Assembly: GCA_000333855.2 (NCBI GenBank)
Contig: CM007320.1
Span: 3,628,090-3,692,089 of the forward strand
Length of the DNA: 64,000 nucleotides
DNA from: Endotrypanum monterogeii
Lineage: Eukaryota > Euglenozoa > Kinetoplastea > Trypanosomatida > Trypanosomatidae
Reading direction: 5' to 3'
Shown: piece after piece, positions 1 to 9,679 of the stretch
Numbering within the stretch: the stretch's first letter is position 1
Layout of the letters: each line of letters begins with the position of its first letter
Made by a program: the position numbers and the translations under genes
The notes under the pieces: model-generated
Told to the model about the DNA's origin: nothing
What the model saw: only the letters and a program-made list of their open reading frames with translations
Database searches by the model: none

Positions 1-818
1 ACTGCTTTGACGCATAAAAACTTTAAGAATACGTTACGGCCCTCTATTAAGTCTTTCAAACCCGCGTAGAAGTAGAGCAGGGCAGTGAAAGCGACGGTGA
101 TGGAAATATTATACACCAAATACGTCCAAAATGTTCCCTTAGTTAGATCAAACATACTAGACCCCATCGCACCCTTGGCCCTCAGGATGACTACGATAAT
201 CGTGACGAGCGGCTTCAGAAGCATGAACTGAAAGAGGCACAGACGGCACTGCTGTACAAAAGTCGGTGTCACCTTAATAGGTTCGAGGTAACAGAAAGGG
301 AATACCTGCCGTACCGGTGGGAGATCCTCGATCATGAGGGTGCGGTACACAGTGTCGATGCCGCCCATCAGCGCCATCATGAGTTGGAAGAAGGCGTATA
401 TTACGTAGCTTTCGTAGGCATCACGGATAAGATTGAGGTACTCAGCAGCGCCAGGGGCGAGGAGACTCATCAGGGAGATTACGGCGAACAGGGGCACCAT
501 GAAAAGAATGCGAACGATCTTCGTCTGACACTCGGGGTCTGAAAAACAAGTAAGGTGCTCGAGAATTTGAAATAACGACAACAGTGTAGCAAAGATCGCG
601 CAGTAGGCTGCAACAAAATTTGGCACTACTCTCTGGCTTTTTTGAACCATGGACAGTATGATATAAATGAAGAGGAGCAGGCCCAGCACACAGGCAAAGG
701 TGCCTGCCCAGTAGTACATTTTGCGCCGCTCCGTCCTCCAGGCCAACAGAGTGGAAAAGATGTTCATTGGTGGTGGTGAAGAAGGCCTCGGTGAAGCGGA
801 AAGTACACTCAACGTCAT
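1..818 (-). CDS. TMEM184 / organic solute transporter alpha family membrane protein (3' part cut by window edge)
   Basis: Reading leftwards from ATG at 818 the frame stays open to the window edge (about 272 codons), so the C-terminus is missing. The protein is strongly hydrophobic with at least five membrane segments. It has the Solute_trans_a (DUF300, TMEM184/OSTalpha) signatures: a helix ending in the motif RILFMVPLFAVISL, then AYESYVIYAFFQLMMALMGG, then a CRLCLFQFMLLKPL segment. Family members are seven-helix proteins of the endomembrane system or plasma membrane, linked to transport or receptor roles. No role can be assigned here. A second in-frame ATG lies at 767, just before the first conserved residues, and could be the real start. 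A stop codon lies six codons upstream of 818. Family assignment is confident; start and function are not. Confidence 0.85.
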   Translation of the reverse strand, partial: MTLSVLSASPRPSSPPPMNIFSTLLAWRTERRKMYYWAGTFACVLGLLLFIYIILSMVQKSQRVVPNFVAAYCAIFATLLSLFQILEHLTCFSDPECQTKIVRILFMVPLFAVISLMSLLAPGAAEYLNLIRDAYESYVIYAFFQLMMALMGGIDTVYRTLMIEDLPPVRQVFPFCYLEPIKVTPTFVQQCRLCLFQFMLLKPLVTIIVVILRAKGAMGSSMFDLTKGTFWTYLVYNISITVAFTALLYFYAGLKDLIEGRNVFLKFLCVKA

Positions 819-2164
819 AGCAGGAGCTTCGGCACACCCTCAATGGAAAAAATTGCGTAGCCACAGGTGAGACCTTTGTACCGTACGACTGAGCGAGCGA
901 GGATCACCAGTCCCCACGAGGCTCGAGCAGCAGCAATAACAAAAAATAAACTTGTGCGAAGGCACAAACAAAGATGTAACGACTTGCGAGTCTTGGATTG
1001 CCAAACGCGAGACGCAGACACACCGGCACCCAGTAAAATGTAAACAGCAACAAAGAGATATGAAGAGTGGAGTAAGCAATTATATATATGTGTGTATACA
1101 AGAGAAACAATATCACACATATATCGTCTGAGAACAGCGAGGAGGTGATGGTGGAGGGGAGGGGGACAAGGAGCTATGTAGAGTGAATCCCCCCTCTTGA
1201 CACACACAGTGTCTGAGACCCTCAAGTGGGTACTGTTCAGGTTTTGCTGGGGAATGAAAGGGTGCACCTGTGTGCACCTGTCGGCCACCTTCAATGCACA
1301 CAAAGATGCGCAATGGGCTCTTGAAGGAAAGTAGAATGGAAAGAAGAAATCTACCGGGCGCCAAATCTGTTTTCTACTTTGTGCGCGTTTTTTTAAGTAT
1401 CGGCGATGTAGCACCGAGCAGTAACAGCAGCAATAAAGGAAAACAAATGATGTAAAGGGGAGAGGGCAGAGGGGTTGAGATGAGGAGGAGGTGGGGGTTG
1501 GAGAGAGAGGAAGCGCTGGCACACTAGTAAATGCGTCAGGAGCAGGGTTCAGTGCGTAGCGTAGATATTTCTTGCGTCTCCGTGACACTCACGTTAACCT
1601 GAACGAATGTTGTTGTCATAAACTCCAGTGGAAGGCACCAGGCGAAGCAGGGGGAAGAGAGACGGATAGGAAACACACACACAAAAAAAAAATATGCCGG
1701 GACATGTGTTGCCGCAGGGTGAGGCACTGAGTCATTCAAGACACATGTAAATAACGGTTGAGAAGTACACTGCCATGATGTCCGCCTCCGGTCGAAGGGA
1801 GAATTGACGAGCAACGGGCAGGAGATGAGGTAGCTGAAGGATTGGGGTGAAGTCTCGTTACCTATTTCCATCCTCATCTCTTCTCCGCCCTCCCCCCCCC
1901 ACCACACACACACCAAGCATGGGCGTTTATTGTACGACTAGCGATCCCATCGGTGGCAAATCCTTTTAGGACGGGTATACATGTCTTTCTGCACAGCAGA
2001 GACATGTGGGCTACTTTCCAGATAAATAAAAGATATAACAACGTTGCGAGAGGAAATCCTGCCTCTGCCTCTCTCCCCATATCTGAGAACCCAGGTGCTC
2101 GTACACACTAAAGAATCACAAATAAAACAGCAACTGCGAAGCAGAGGGAGAACAAACCGAGACA
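819..2164. other. intergenic spacer (5' flank of TMEM184-like, 3' flank of ORC5)
   Basis: It holds purine-rich runs, short A and CA tracts, and a long minus-strand open frame (815-1588). That frame encodes a low-complexity Ser/Cys/Leu-rich product with no recognisable domain and is judged non-coding. No RNA gene recognised. Confidence 0.6.
1128..1172 (-). promoter_or_regulatory. candidate trans-splice signal for the TMEM184-like gene
   Basis: The plus strand is a purine run (1139-1172), so the minus strand is a polypyrimidine tract. It is followed by CAG at 1130-1128. The mRNA would start near 1127, giving a 5' UTR of about 310 nt. Inferred by eye. Confidence 0.4.
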
Positions 2165-3616
2165 TCAAGCAGGGATGAGGTCGAAAAGATTAAGGGAGAG
2201 TTCCCGAGCCAGCTGCTGGGCAGTGCTTACAGGAATCCAACAATGGTAAGAGCGGTTTCGTTGCGATACAACGGGGGTGAGTACGCCCCAGGCGACGAGG
2301 CCCTGAACATACTGCAGCGCCACATCGGCGGTGGTGAACTCGAGCGGGTCGATGTGCGGTGTGACCATTCCAAGCATCGCATCGTAAAGAAACTCAAGTC
2401 TGCGCAAGGTCAGAACATGGGCAGAAGCGGATAATACTGCCGCCCTGTGTGATTGACAGTTCGTCCCATATGCCAGTGTCTTGCGTTCGGCATGCCCCGT
2501 GCGACCAAACACCTGGTGCTGCTTGCGCTTTGGCACGGCCCCGCCGTAGAAGGAGGCCAAGGCTAGCAGCACCGCCGAGTATCCCAGTCGTTTGAGAGCC
2601 ATTACGAGAGGATTCTCTGCTGACAGCGCAGTCCCATCGTCACCCACAATGGCACCGGAGGTAGCCGTGGCTGAAGGAGTGCCGCCACCACCATCGCTCC
2701 GGTACTGACCCCAGGCTGCGACGAAATGACGTGCATTCAGCTTTCTTATAGCGCTCTTTGTTGCGGATGGCGAGCCGACTGCCTCCTCAGCTTTGCCTGA
2801 CATCGCTGATGCAATCTCTGCCACCTCCAGCAAAAGAGACGGGAGGATCTGATACACACGCTGCACTAGCAGGCGGACATTGCGACTCACAACAGAGCAG
2901 CACATCGGCTGGTGCGTCGAGTAATAGGTAAACGCATCCAACACGACACAGTTCACCTCATCGGCGTTGAGGGTACTTGTCGGCTCATTGACAGTCACAC
3001 CTTCGATGTGTTCGTCCATTGATTCAGGGTCAGCAAGGAGTTGACGCTCCTCTTCATACTGACGTCGCAGCCACTGAAGAATGCTCTGTACCTCCGGGCG
3101 AGCAACGAAGTGGTACCGAAAGCAATTAGACAGCCGCAGAGGTAGCTCCGATATCACCCACATAATAATAATAAGAGTGGGGCGACTCTGCACAACAGGC
3201 GCGCGCAGGTAATGCGAAAGGCACAAGTTCATCTCTTCCAAGCTGTATTCTACGGTGTCAATGTCATCAACGACAAGGTGCAACTCCGAGTGTTCTGGAT
3301 GCGCCTCCGCCCACTCGGCGAGGGATGCGCCGAACTCAAGCGGAGTGCACTCATAGCTAAGGCGCCGACGCCGCGTATGAGGGAGCAGACGATGTGTTAG
3401 GTGTCGCAGTAGTCCATGCGATGCGCTGCGCGCGCTGAAATACTCTATGCACACAGTCCTCCCATTTCCATCACGAGAGCCACAGCCCTGTCGTTCACGT
3501 GCCACGAGGTATTCGAGCACCAGTGTAGTCTTTCCACTGCTCGGTGGACCGACAACGCATACATATCCTGACCCAAATAATACCGTGGCATCCAGCTCGT
3601 CGCGAAGATCTCCCAT
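2165..3616 (-). CDS. ORC5: Origin recognition complex subunit 5-like AAA+ ATPase
   Basis: A 483-aa AAA+ protein starting at ATG 3616. The N-terminus goes almost straight into Walker A (GPPSSGKT, residues 23-30), and Walker B is VVDDID (115-120). The C-terminal 140 residues resemble the ORC5 C-terminal domain: a helix with LGYSAVLLALASFYGG, a LRRLEFLYDAMLGMV segment, and a final winged-helix part ending in ARELSLNLFDLI, like the ORC5 ending. ORC5 is an ATP-binding subunit of the complex that marks replication origins in the nucleus. Trypanosomatid ORC is highly diverged, and I recall that the T. brucei ORC factor first called Tb7980 sits in the syntenic position. An RFC subunit gene follows 1.7 kb upstream, but co-transcription does not imply shared regulation. 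Assignment rests on motifs and overall layout; ORC4/CDC6-type alternatives fit the C-terminus less well. Confidence 0.8.
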   Translation of the reverse strand: MGDLRDELDATVLFGSGYVCVVGPPSSGKTTLVLEYLVARERQGCGSRDGNGRTVCIEYFSARSASHGLLRHLTHRLLPHTRRRRLSYECTPLEFGASLAEWAEAHPEHSELHLVVDDIDTVEYSLEEMNLCLSHYLRAPVVQSRPTLIIIMWVISELPLRLSNCFRYHFVARPEVQSILQWLRRQYEEERQLLADPESMDEHIEGVTVNEPTSTLNADEVNCVVLDAFTYYSTHQPMCCSVVSRNVRLLVQRVYQILPSLLLEVAEIASAMSGKAEEAVGSPSATKSAIRKLNARHFVAAWGQYRSDGGGGTPSATATSGAIVGDDGTALSAENPLVMALKRLGYSAVLLALASFYGGAVPKRKQHQVFGRTGHAERKTLAYGTNCQSHRAAVLSASAHVLTLRRLEFLYDAMLGMVTPHIDPLEFTTADVALQYVQGLVAWGVLTPVVSQRNRSYHCWIPVSTAQQLARELSLNLFDLIPA

Positions 3617-3722
3617 AGCTCACATCGATGAGTTTCTTATAGGTCTCGGAAGAGAATATGTACGCCTTTTGCTCAAGATAGAGCAGATTCACTTCAGATT
3701 GTCTGCAGTACTGTGCTCGGAT

Positions 3723-3725
<3 letters not shown>

Positions 3726-3756
<31 letters not shown>
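3726..3756. repeat. (TG)n microsatellite
   Basis: An uninterrupted TG dinucleotide run of about 31 bp, upstream of ORC5 between its ATG and its likely splice acceptor, so it would be in the 5' UTR. Confidence 0.95.
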
Positions 3757-3759
<3 letters not shown>

Positions 3760-3859
3760 TCGAGCGTGATAAAAGTATTAGCTATGATCCAGACAATGAT
3801 GCCTATCGTTTCCTCGACGCACGGGAGGGAGGTGTCAGCGATGTGGTCGAGGATGAAGT

Positions 3860-3885
3860 CTGTATACATGCCACAAAAAAAAGAA
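3860..3885 (-). promoter_or_regulatory. candidate trans-splice signal for ORC5
   Basis: The plus strand has an A-rich run at 3874-3886, a minus-strand T-rich tract, followed by CAG at 3862-3860. It predicts a 5' UTR of about 240 nt that includes the TG microsatellite. Confidence 0.5.
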
Positions 3886-4108
3886 AACACATGTCAACGA
3901 AAGCACGTCGTGTCCAAATGCAATCGGCACTCCCACATGACGACATTTTGTGCGTGTAGAACGTGACCCCCGCAAAAGAAGGTGGTCGCGCACGATCGCC
4001 TTTACCCTTTCATATTCGTCGACCTCACGCATTTTTTTTTTTTACACACGCACTAATATCTCCAAAACGCATATCCGAGGAGAAAAACCGTGACTGCACT
4101 CGAATAGA

Positions 4109-4144
4109 TTTGTCGTCTTCTTCCTTCCCCCCCCCCCTTGTGAG
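4109..4144 (+). promoter_or_regulatory. plus-strand polypyrimidine tract with AG
   Basis: A run of T and C of about 30 nt (4109-4139) on the plus strand ends at GTGAG, with AG at 4143-4144. This is the arrangement expected of a spliced-leader acceptor, but in the opposite orientation to the confident genes. It lies 300 nt upstream of the coding-like segment at 4444. Confidence 0.4.
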
Positions 4145-4443
4145 GAAGCGCTTAATATTATTGGAAGAGTGTTGTGTATTCATTTGTGGAGAAAAAAAAG
4201 CGCGCGAGTGGGCGGACCGGAGTAAAAATGCATCGCCAAAAGTCGATTTCTCCAGAACACACACGCACACACACACACGCACACAAACACACCGTTCGTG
4301 TAAATACGTCTTTTCCGAAACCGCACCGTAGCTGCATGTGCGCTTGTGTGACTCCACCCCTTGCGAGGGAGTAGGCCGAAGGCAGGGCAACGCTACGGCA
4401 TATCTTTGTACGCCTGTGTGTAGTTCCATCGGTTTGTTTTGAA

Positions 4444-4747
4444 ATGTCGTCGTTTGCTGAAGCGGTTGCGAGCGTCACAGGCAGCCTGGTGGGAAGGATG
4501 GAAGCGCTTATCGCGCATGAAACGATGACGGTATTTGTGACCGCAGAACCAGTGCGCTACAAAATTGAATCTCGTCGCCTGAAAAATCATCATGCTCGAC
4601 AACGTCGGGCGGAACAGCATGCAGCTGGGAGCTGTTGTGCGAAAAAGCATCCTGCCGACCATACCAGGGAATGAGGACAACAACACACGAGTAGTGGCTC
4701 TCGAGCGTTTCTGCTCTCGAGTTGACGGGATTCTAGCGGATGGCTAG
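4444..4747 (+). pseudogene. small plus-strand coding-like segment, apparently frameshifted (unrecognised; weak Sm-like resemblance)
   Basis: Two overlapping plus-strand frames look coding. The first runs from ATG 4444 to a stop at 4674; its first 45 codons favour G or C in third position. The second carries coding-like sequence from ATG 4592 to TAG 4747. A one-base difference in the A run at 4582-4586 separates them, so an indel (real or sequencing) would explain two halves of one protein of about 100 aa. The product is not recognised. A stretch ending in LGAVVRKSILP loosely recalls the Sm2 motif of Sm/LSm proteins, which are about this size, but the rest is too diverged to claim this. A polypyrimidine tract with AG sits upstream on the same strand. 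A minus-strand frame across the same bases encodes a less natural, basic product. It could be a real gene, a pseudogene or chance. Confidence 0.35.
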
Positions 4748-5357
4748 GAGATACAACTGGGTTGCGCGGGGAATTCTGGTCTCCCCTTCCCTTTTCATGA
4801 GCGGATTATCTGTGAAATACGCATACGCTCAACAGACGGTGGGAGGGGAGGGAAAAAATGGAAGCCAGAGAGAGAGAGAGAAAAACAGTGGCGCAATGAC
4901 GCAGAAGGTGACAAGAGGAGTAGCTGAGGGTTGGTAATGTGTACCGCAGCAACACCGCGAGTGTGCATCAACGTAAAAGTGAAAATATCCCAGAGTCGTC
5001 CTCGTGTGGAGAGCCAGTGTAGGATGGAGCGGTTCTCACCGCGCTTTTTTTCTGCGAGCTGCCCAATGCGTCAGAGACCTTGCCCATGAGAAAGTACATT
5101 TACTTTTTTATTTTCATTTGGGGGAGGGGAGGGTTGAAATTTACCTCGCTGAGGCCCAGAGATCAACCGACATCACTGTCACCACTCTCACACCCTGACC
5201 GCGTTCAGCATCAGACGGCACCCAAGCTATTCAAAGTCCCACCAACCTCAGCTCTCTCATTTAGAATTTCCTTTGTTCTCTTCCTCCCCATGACCACAAG
5301 GTCTTGACAAGAGGCACAGTCCACGGCGTCGAGGTATGAAGATGATGATGAGGTGTC
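4748..5357. other. spacer downstream of RFC3 (3' flank)
   Basis: It holds purine-rich runs, including a GA repeat near 4866-4881, and short T runs near 5043 and 5105. No convincing gene. If the plus-strand segment is real, this would be a small convergent region. Confidence 0.55.
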
Positions 5358-6413
5358 CTATTGTTGTTTGATGAGCTTCATAACACCAGCAACAAATGCC
5401 TCCAGATGCAGGATAGGCTTCGTTCCTAGTTTCATGTTATGGTCGTACTTGGCTGCTAATTGGATGAGCGGAAGCTGGAGGGGTGGTGGTACAGCGGTTA
5501 GCAAGCTATCCACCAGTGTCTTCAGAATAGTCTCGCCAGAGATGCACTGAGCGAGAAGGTCGTAGAACTTGAGGCGCACCTCGTGCAGTCGCTTGGGACT
5601 CTGCTCCGCCAGAATGTCATGCGAAATCTCATCCAAAAATATTTTCCAATCTGCCTGTGGTATCGCAGCGCCACTGCCGCTCCAATCCACCTGTGCCATA
5701 GCCGAGGCCTCCAGCATTAGCAGCCCGCGACGTAGGTTACCATCGGAGCGCAACGCCAATGACTGAAGAAATGCTGTGGACGGAAGCGGCCGACCTTCGC
5801 CGTCGCAGACCCGTTGGACTGCCAGTGTCAGGTTTTCCTTCGAGTGCGCGGGAACACGAATACCTAGGCAACGGGACCGCAACGGTGGGATCAGACGCGA
5901 AGTCGAGTTGCAGATAAGAAAGAGACGACACGTACTCATGTACTTTTCCATCGTGCGACGCAGCGCGTGTTGAGCGCTTCGGCTCATCCTATCCACTTCA
6001 TTAAGGACCACCACCTTGTACGGGACGTTCTTTGGGTTGCTAGCCGTGGTGTGGAGAGGTACCGTTTGTGCAATGTCGCGGATCATCTGCATGACAATGG
6101 AGCGATCATAGTTGCCGGCGTCGGATGGGTTGATATCGATGTGATGGGGTGAACTGAGAGTTGCAATGTCCACAGCCTTGCTGTCCGACACCTGAATGCT
6201 CTTATGTTCCAGTCGCACCGAGAAGGCGCTAGGTCCGTAGATCTCGTGCAGGACGGCCATGGCGCGTGTCTTCTTGCCACTACCAGACGGACCGTAGAAT
6301 AAGAGGTGCGGAAGATCTTGCGCATTGGACAGGCGACCTAGAATCTCCTTCAGCTCCGGGTACAGCTCAACATCTTTCAGAGTCTTTGGTCGATATCGGT
6401 CCACCCACAACAT
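5358..6413 (-). CDS. RFC3: Replication factor C small subunit, RFC3 type (yeast Rfc5)
   Basis: A 351-aa AAA+ clamp-loader subunit, the family's normal length, from ATG 6413. It opens with LWVDRYRPKTL. Walker A is GPSGSGKKT (41-49). The Walker B position reads NEVD (138-141), as expected for this subunit, where human RFC3 has TEVD. The arginine-finger SRC motif is in PPLRSRC (176-182), and RRTMEKYMSTCRL (152-164) is nearly invariant in RFC3. These features separate it from RFC2, RFC4 and RFC5. In the heteropentamer it helps load the PCNA clamp at primer-template junctions during nuclear DNA replication. A strong trans-splice signal lies about 40 nt upstream. A very confident assignment. Confidence 0.95.
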   Translation of the reverse strand: MLWVDRYRPKTLKDVELYPELKEILGRLSNAQDLPHLLFYGPSGSGKKTRAMAVLHEIYGPSAFSVRLEHKSIQVSDSKAVDIATLSSPHHIDINPSDAGNYDRSIVMQMIRDIAQTVPLHTTASNPKNVPYKVVVLNEVDRMSRSAQHALRRTMEKYMSTCRLFLICNSTSRLIPPLRSRCLGIRVPAHSKENLTLAVQRVCDGEGRPLPSTAFLQSLALRSDGNLRRGLLMLEASAMAQVDWSGSGAAIPQADWKIFLDEISHDILAEQSPKRLHEVRLKFYDLLAQCISGETILKTLVDSLLTAVPPPLQLPLIQLAAKYDHNMKLGTKPILHLEAFVAGVMKLIKQQ

Positions 6414-6453
6414 GGTTTATGCAAGCACCTCTTTCTTTTCTACGCGTGCACAC

Positions 6454-6484
6454 CTGACAGGGAAGGGAGGGGAAAGGATAGGAG
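6454..6484 (-). promoter_or_regulatory. candidate trans-splice signal for RFC3
   Basis: A C/T-rich minus-strand tract (plus 6459-6484 is purine) is followed by CAG at 6456-6454. The 5' UTR would be about 40 nt. Confidence 0.6.
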
Positions 6485-6776
6485 GGTGCAGATGCAAACC
6501 ACAATCGTTCGTTGCAGAAAAGGTACGTTTTTTTTTTTTGGTAGGGGGGGAGGAGGGGAGCAGTTGTGTGCAATGGTGAGAATCTATGTGTTTCGTGTAC
6601 GGCTTCTGATTTTCTTCTGTTTCTGAACGATACAAAAATCTGCAACAACAACAAAAAAGCAGACTTGTGGAGTCAACGGGGAGAGGAGCGGTCAAGCGGA
6701 GACGACATTTGATGGAAAGAGATGCACTTGAAACGATACGAAGGCATCCCACCCACGGAATAAATAAACAATATCA

Positions 6777-6798
6777 ATATATATATATATATATATAT
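6777..6798. repeat. (AT)n microsatellite
   Basis: An uninterrupted AT dinucleotide run of about 22 bp in the RFC3 upstream spacer. Confidence 0.9.
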
Positions 6799-7139
6799 CC
6801 TTCGTTACACGCCCAATATCTGTAAAGAAAACGTGTTTTGGAGTCTATTAGCTCCTGCACTTATTCCATAACAAAACTTTTTTTTTTTTTGGTCTCTTGA
6901 CCTTAACAGGGAAGGGGGAAGGGATACCTGGCTATTCCTCCTCCATGTCACTGGTGCTAGCGTGCATATTGCGCAGGTAAGCCTCGTCAACAGCGGTAAA
7001 GCAGCAGACACGGAGCGAAGGAAATGAGTATGCCATTATCTCCTGCGCGCAGGCACGGATCTCTGCAGCTCCAGTGCTGGTACAGAGGCAAAACGTCAGA
7101 TCAACATTAAAGCTCTTTTTTTTTTCGCACGAGGTGTCC

Positions 7140-7195
7140 ATTGTGACGCAGACCACATCGGCCCCACCCCACGATCTCCAACCCGTCTCCCCCCT
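7140..7195 (-). mobile_element. degenerate copy of SIDER-like dispersed repeat
   Basis: About 52 bp starting TGTGAC align with the repeats at 16361 and 22112, with mostly transition-type differences. The conserved core contains GCCCCACCC. It lies about 500 bp beyond the carrier stop codon, the same downstream position as the two good copies. The true length of the remnant is unclear. Confidence 0.5.
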
Positions 7196-7709
7196 ACCCC
7201 CAGGGTGCGACGGCCCACGCTTTTAGTGGCGTATACGGAGACTGTGGGGTGGAAGAAACAAAGGCATCCAAAGCGCATGTGGGAAGATGCACACGTATCT
7301 GCAAAAGAAGAAACCGAAAAACTATGAACAAAAAAAAAAAAACAGACGCCTTGAGAAACCGTCAGTGAGCAAAGCGCAAGCCTTCTGGAGGGGATCGTTG
7401 GGAGGGAGGGAAAGGGGTGGATGTAAATGAAGGCGATGTCACCACTGCAGGAACAGTCATCTCTGATGTACACGGAGAACAACTTACCGAACCTCTTGCC
7501 CCTAGAAACAGCAGTGCTGCGTCACTCACCAGTGCGAGTCAGAGGGCAACGAGCGTTGAGATTCCTCCGCTACCACGTCATCGAGGTTTCCTTTGTCAGT
7601 TCGGCACGCGAACACACTGCCGCGGGCGATTCCGCGCCAACACTACTACGCATCCGAACAGTATTACCCAGACCCCACAGAAACACACACACGTAACCAT
7701 CCACTCCGT

Positions 7710-8636
7710 CTAGCAGCCATTACTTATCATAAATCTAGTGGTCAGCTCGATGCCCAGCCACACGGAGGCATTCGCTGGGGCAGAACGGAGGAGACAGGCG
7801 GTGTAACCCTTATAGAAGGCACGAACACCGCCGACCGCGTACGTTGTGCGAACTATCTCCGCGATCGACACACCTGCCCTAGAGGCCTGGACGCGAGTCT
7901 TGACAAAGTCGCAAGGATAGTTGCTGGTCCAGAAGCAGATACCGGCAGCCACTCCGCTCATCATCGGCACCATCACTTCGAGGCCACCTGGTGTGGAGGC
8001 CAGTGGGGTCTCAAGAAGTGTGGTGCGCGCCACCTGGTATCCCATGAAGTAAAAAGGCAAACCAATAAGTCGAGACATTAACGTTGGGGTGTAGCCGGAA
8101 AGGAAGCCGCGGTAGCCCTCCACCTTAATGATGTGCCGCATACACGAAAGAGGCCCCGTTACCGACAAAGAGTCTTTGCTGCCCTGGCAGATCATCTGCA
8201 GCTGCACCTTCACTTTTTCCACCGGGGTCACCGTGAGCACATAGAGGGGTGCAGTAAGCTGGGCAGCGACGGCAATGCGCCAGAGTGGCAGCGGTGTACA
8301 AGGATCGTGTTCCCGGGGGGTCATGCAATTCCTCATGGTCTGGTTGAGACTAAACAGAACTCCGTTTTGAATTCCACAGAAGAAAAGTGGTGGTGTGACG
8401 CCGCGGTAAAATCCACGCATACCTTCCTCTCTCCACGTGTGCTGCACACAGGAGGAGATCGATGGAAAAATGCCATTTTGCACACGCGACTTGATTGTAT
8501 CAAAGGGGTGGCTGAAGATCGCCTGCAGCACCCCACCCACGGTACCCCCTATTAGCTGACGGAGGATTCGGAGGTGGCCTTCGGTGCGGCTACCGTGAGC
8601 CGGTGGACCTGCCGATGACGCAGAGCTGATTGACAT
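7710..8636 (-). CDS. Mitochondrial carrier family (SLC25) protein
   Basis: A 308-aa protein with the three-repeat SLC25 layout. The carrier signatures PFDTIKSR (44-51), TPVEKVKVQ (137-145) and PCDFVKTR (241-248) each end the first helix of a repeat. Each is followed by a second-helix motif such as GFYRGV, GFLSGY or AFYKGY. The middle repeat has Glu instead of Asp in the PxD/E position. Such proteins exchange small metabolites across the inner mitochondrial membrane. The general pattern is closest to the carnitine/basic amino acid branch, but the substrate cannot be read from the sequence. The first 20 residues are Ser/Gly-rich with no clear presequence, normal for carriers. The start at 8636 gives a full-length family member. 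Confidence 0.92.
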   Translation of the reverse strand: MSISSASSAGPPAHGSRTEGHLRILRQLIGGTVGGVLQAIFSHPFDTIKSRVQNGIFPSISSCVQHTWREEGMRGFYRGVTPPLFFCGIQNGVLFSLNQTMRNCMTPREHDPCTPLPLWRIAVAAQLTAPLYVLTVTPVEKVKVQLQMICQGSKDSLSVTGPLSCMRHIIKVEGYRGFLSGYTPTLMSRLIGLPFYFMGYQVARTTLLETPLASTPGGLEVMVPMMSGVAAGICFWTSNYPCDFVKTRVQASRAGVSIAEIVRTTYAVGGVRAFYKGYTACLLRSAPANASVWLGIELTTRFMISNGC

Positions 8637-9646
8637 TGTGAATTAAACCACACAAGAACAGTGATGCAAGGCGGTGAATTGGTTCACACAGGACGGGGGC
8701 CCCAATTCACGTGCAGGAAGCAACCTTCCTGGGTCCGCAGCAAAACGGCAGGCTGAGCTAATGAATGTAAAAGGATGAGGGTGCAAACTGCTTCGGTGTG
8801 GGTGAAGAGCATCGGGTTAGCAGTACAGCCCTGTTGTGAACCAATGACAAGGCCGGTCACGCCTCGGGTGCTGAACCATAAGTTATGTAATGCGCAGAGT
8901 GCATATAAAAAATGCGCATGTGTGTGTGTGTGTGTGGTGGGGAGACTTTGTAGAGATGCGAGATGAATTCAGTCAATGATGAATTCACTTTTACCGTAGG
9001 TGTTATCGGGGGAGGGGAGGGGAGGGGAGGGAGGGCAACGCGGTCGCCCCTTCCCCAACAGGTACGCGGAATGTAGCAGGCGCCAGAAGCTGCTGCTGCT
9101 GCTGGGCGAAGCCGTAACACTCTAGTACACGAGGAAAGTCAAGCAAAGATAGCGATTGACGCGATGCGGGGAAAAATCACTTGAGAGTACCTGGGTACTC
9201 CTCTATCTGGTCAATCGCGCCAAATACACAGTCGTATCGAATTATTTGTTGTAGTAGCATTAGTACCAACGCACACAGAGAGATGAAAGAACGTGTAATG
9301 CCTGATCGCCCCTCGTAAAGGCTCGAATCCTTCTCCCTAAATAAGATAAAATAATGTACATGGGGAGAGAAAAGGTTGGAAAGCGGCCTAAAGCTCACGA
9401 CCTCGCCTGCGTACGCACGTGTGTGTGTGTGTTGAAGGGGGGGAGGGGAAGCGCTGGCCGTGACCACTAAAGAAAATTTCAAAAAACATTGAAAGAGTAG
9501 AAATAAACAGATAAGCGCAGGCGTGGCCTTCGTGCCTGCGACGTTCTCTGTATCCACTCGTTTCAGTCGGCGCAAGAAGAAAAAAAGGGACGTTCGCAGC
9601 TCACAGAGTCCCTCCACATCCCTCAGCTTCCCCCCCTCCCCCCACA

Positions 9647-9679
<33 letters not shown>

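Larger units (their letters stand above)
3617..4443. other. spacer between ORC5 (-) and a plus-strand coding-like segment
   Basis: It contains a (TG)n array at 3726-3756, the ORC5 splice signal near 3860-3885, and pyrimidine runs on the plus strand at 4030-4042 and 4109-4139. A CA-rich stretch lies at 4257-4292. If the plus-strand segment at 4444 is a gene, this is a small divergent strand-switch region. Confidence 0.5.
6414..7709. other. intergenic spacer (5' flank of RFC3, 3' flank of the carrier)
   Basis: It contains an AT microsatellite, several A or T homopolymers and a degenerate copy of the SIDER-like repeat near 7140-7195. A 74-codon minus frame at 6932-7156 starts inside that repeat and is not considered a gene. 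Confidence 0.6.

Noticed and set aside
815..1588. 257-codon minus-strand open frame upstream of the TMEM184-like gene
   Set aside because: Low-complexity translation (Ser, Cys, Leu, His runs), begins at a non-conserved position, no domain, overlaps homopolymers; better read as spacer.
6932..7156. 74-codon minus frame near the carrier gene
   Set aside because: Its start lies inside the degenerate SIDER-like repeat, with no domain; probably a read-through of repeat and UTR.
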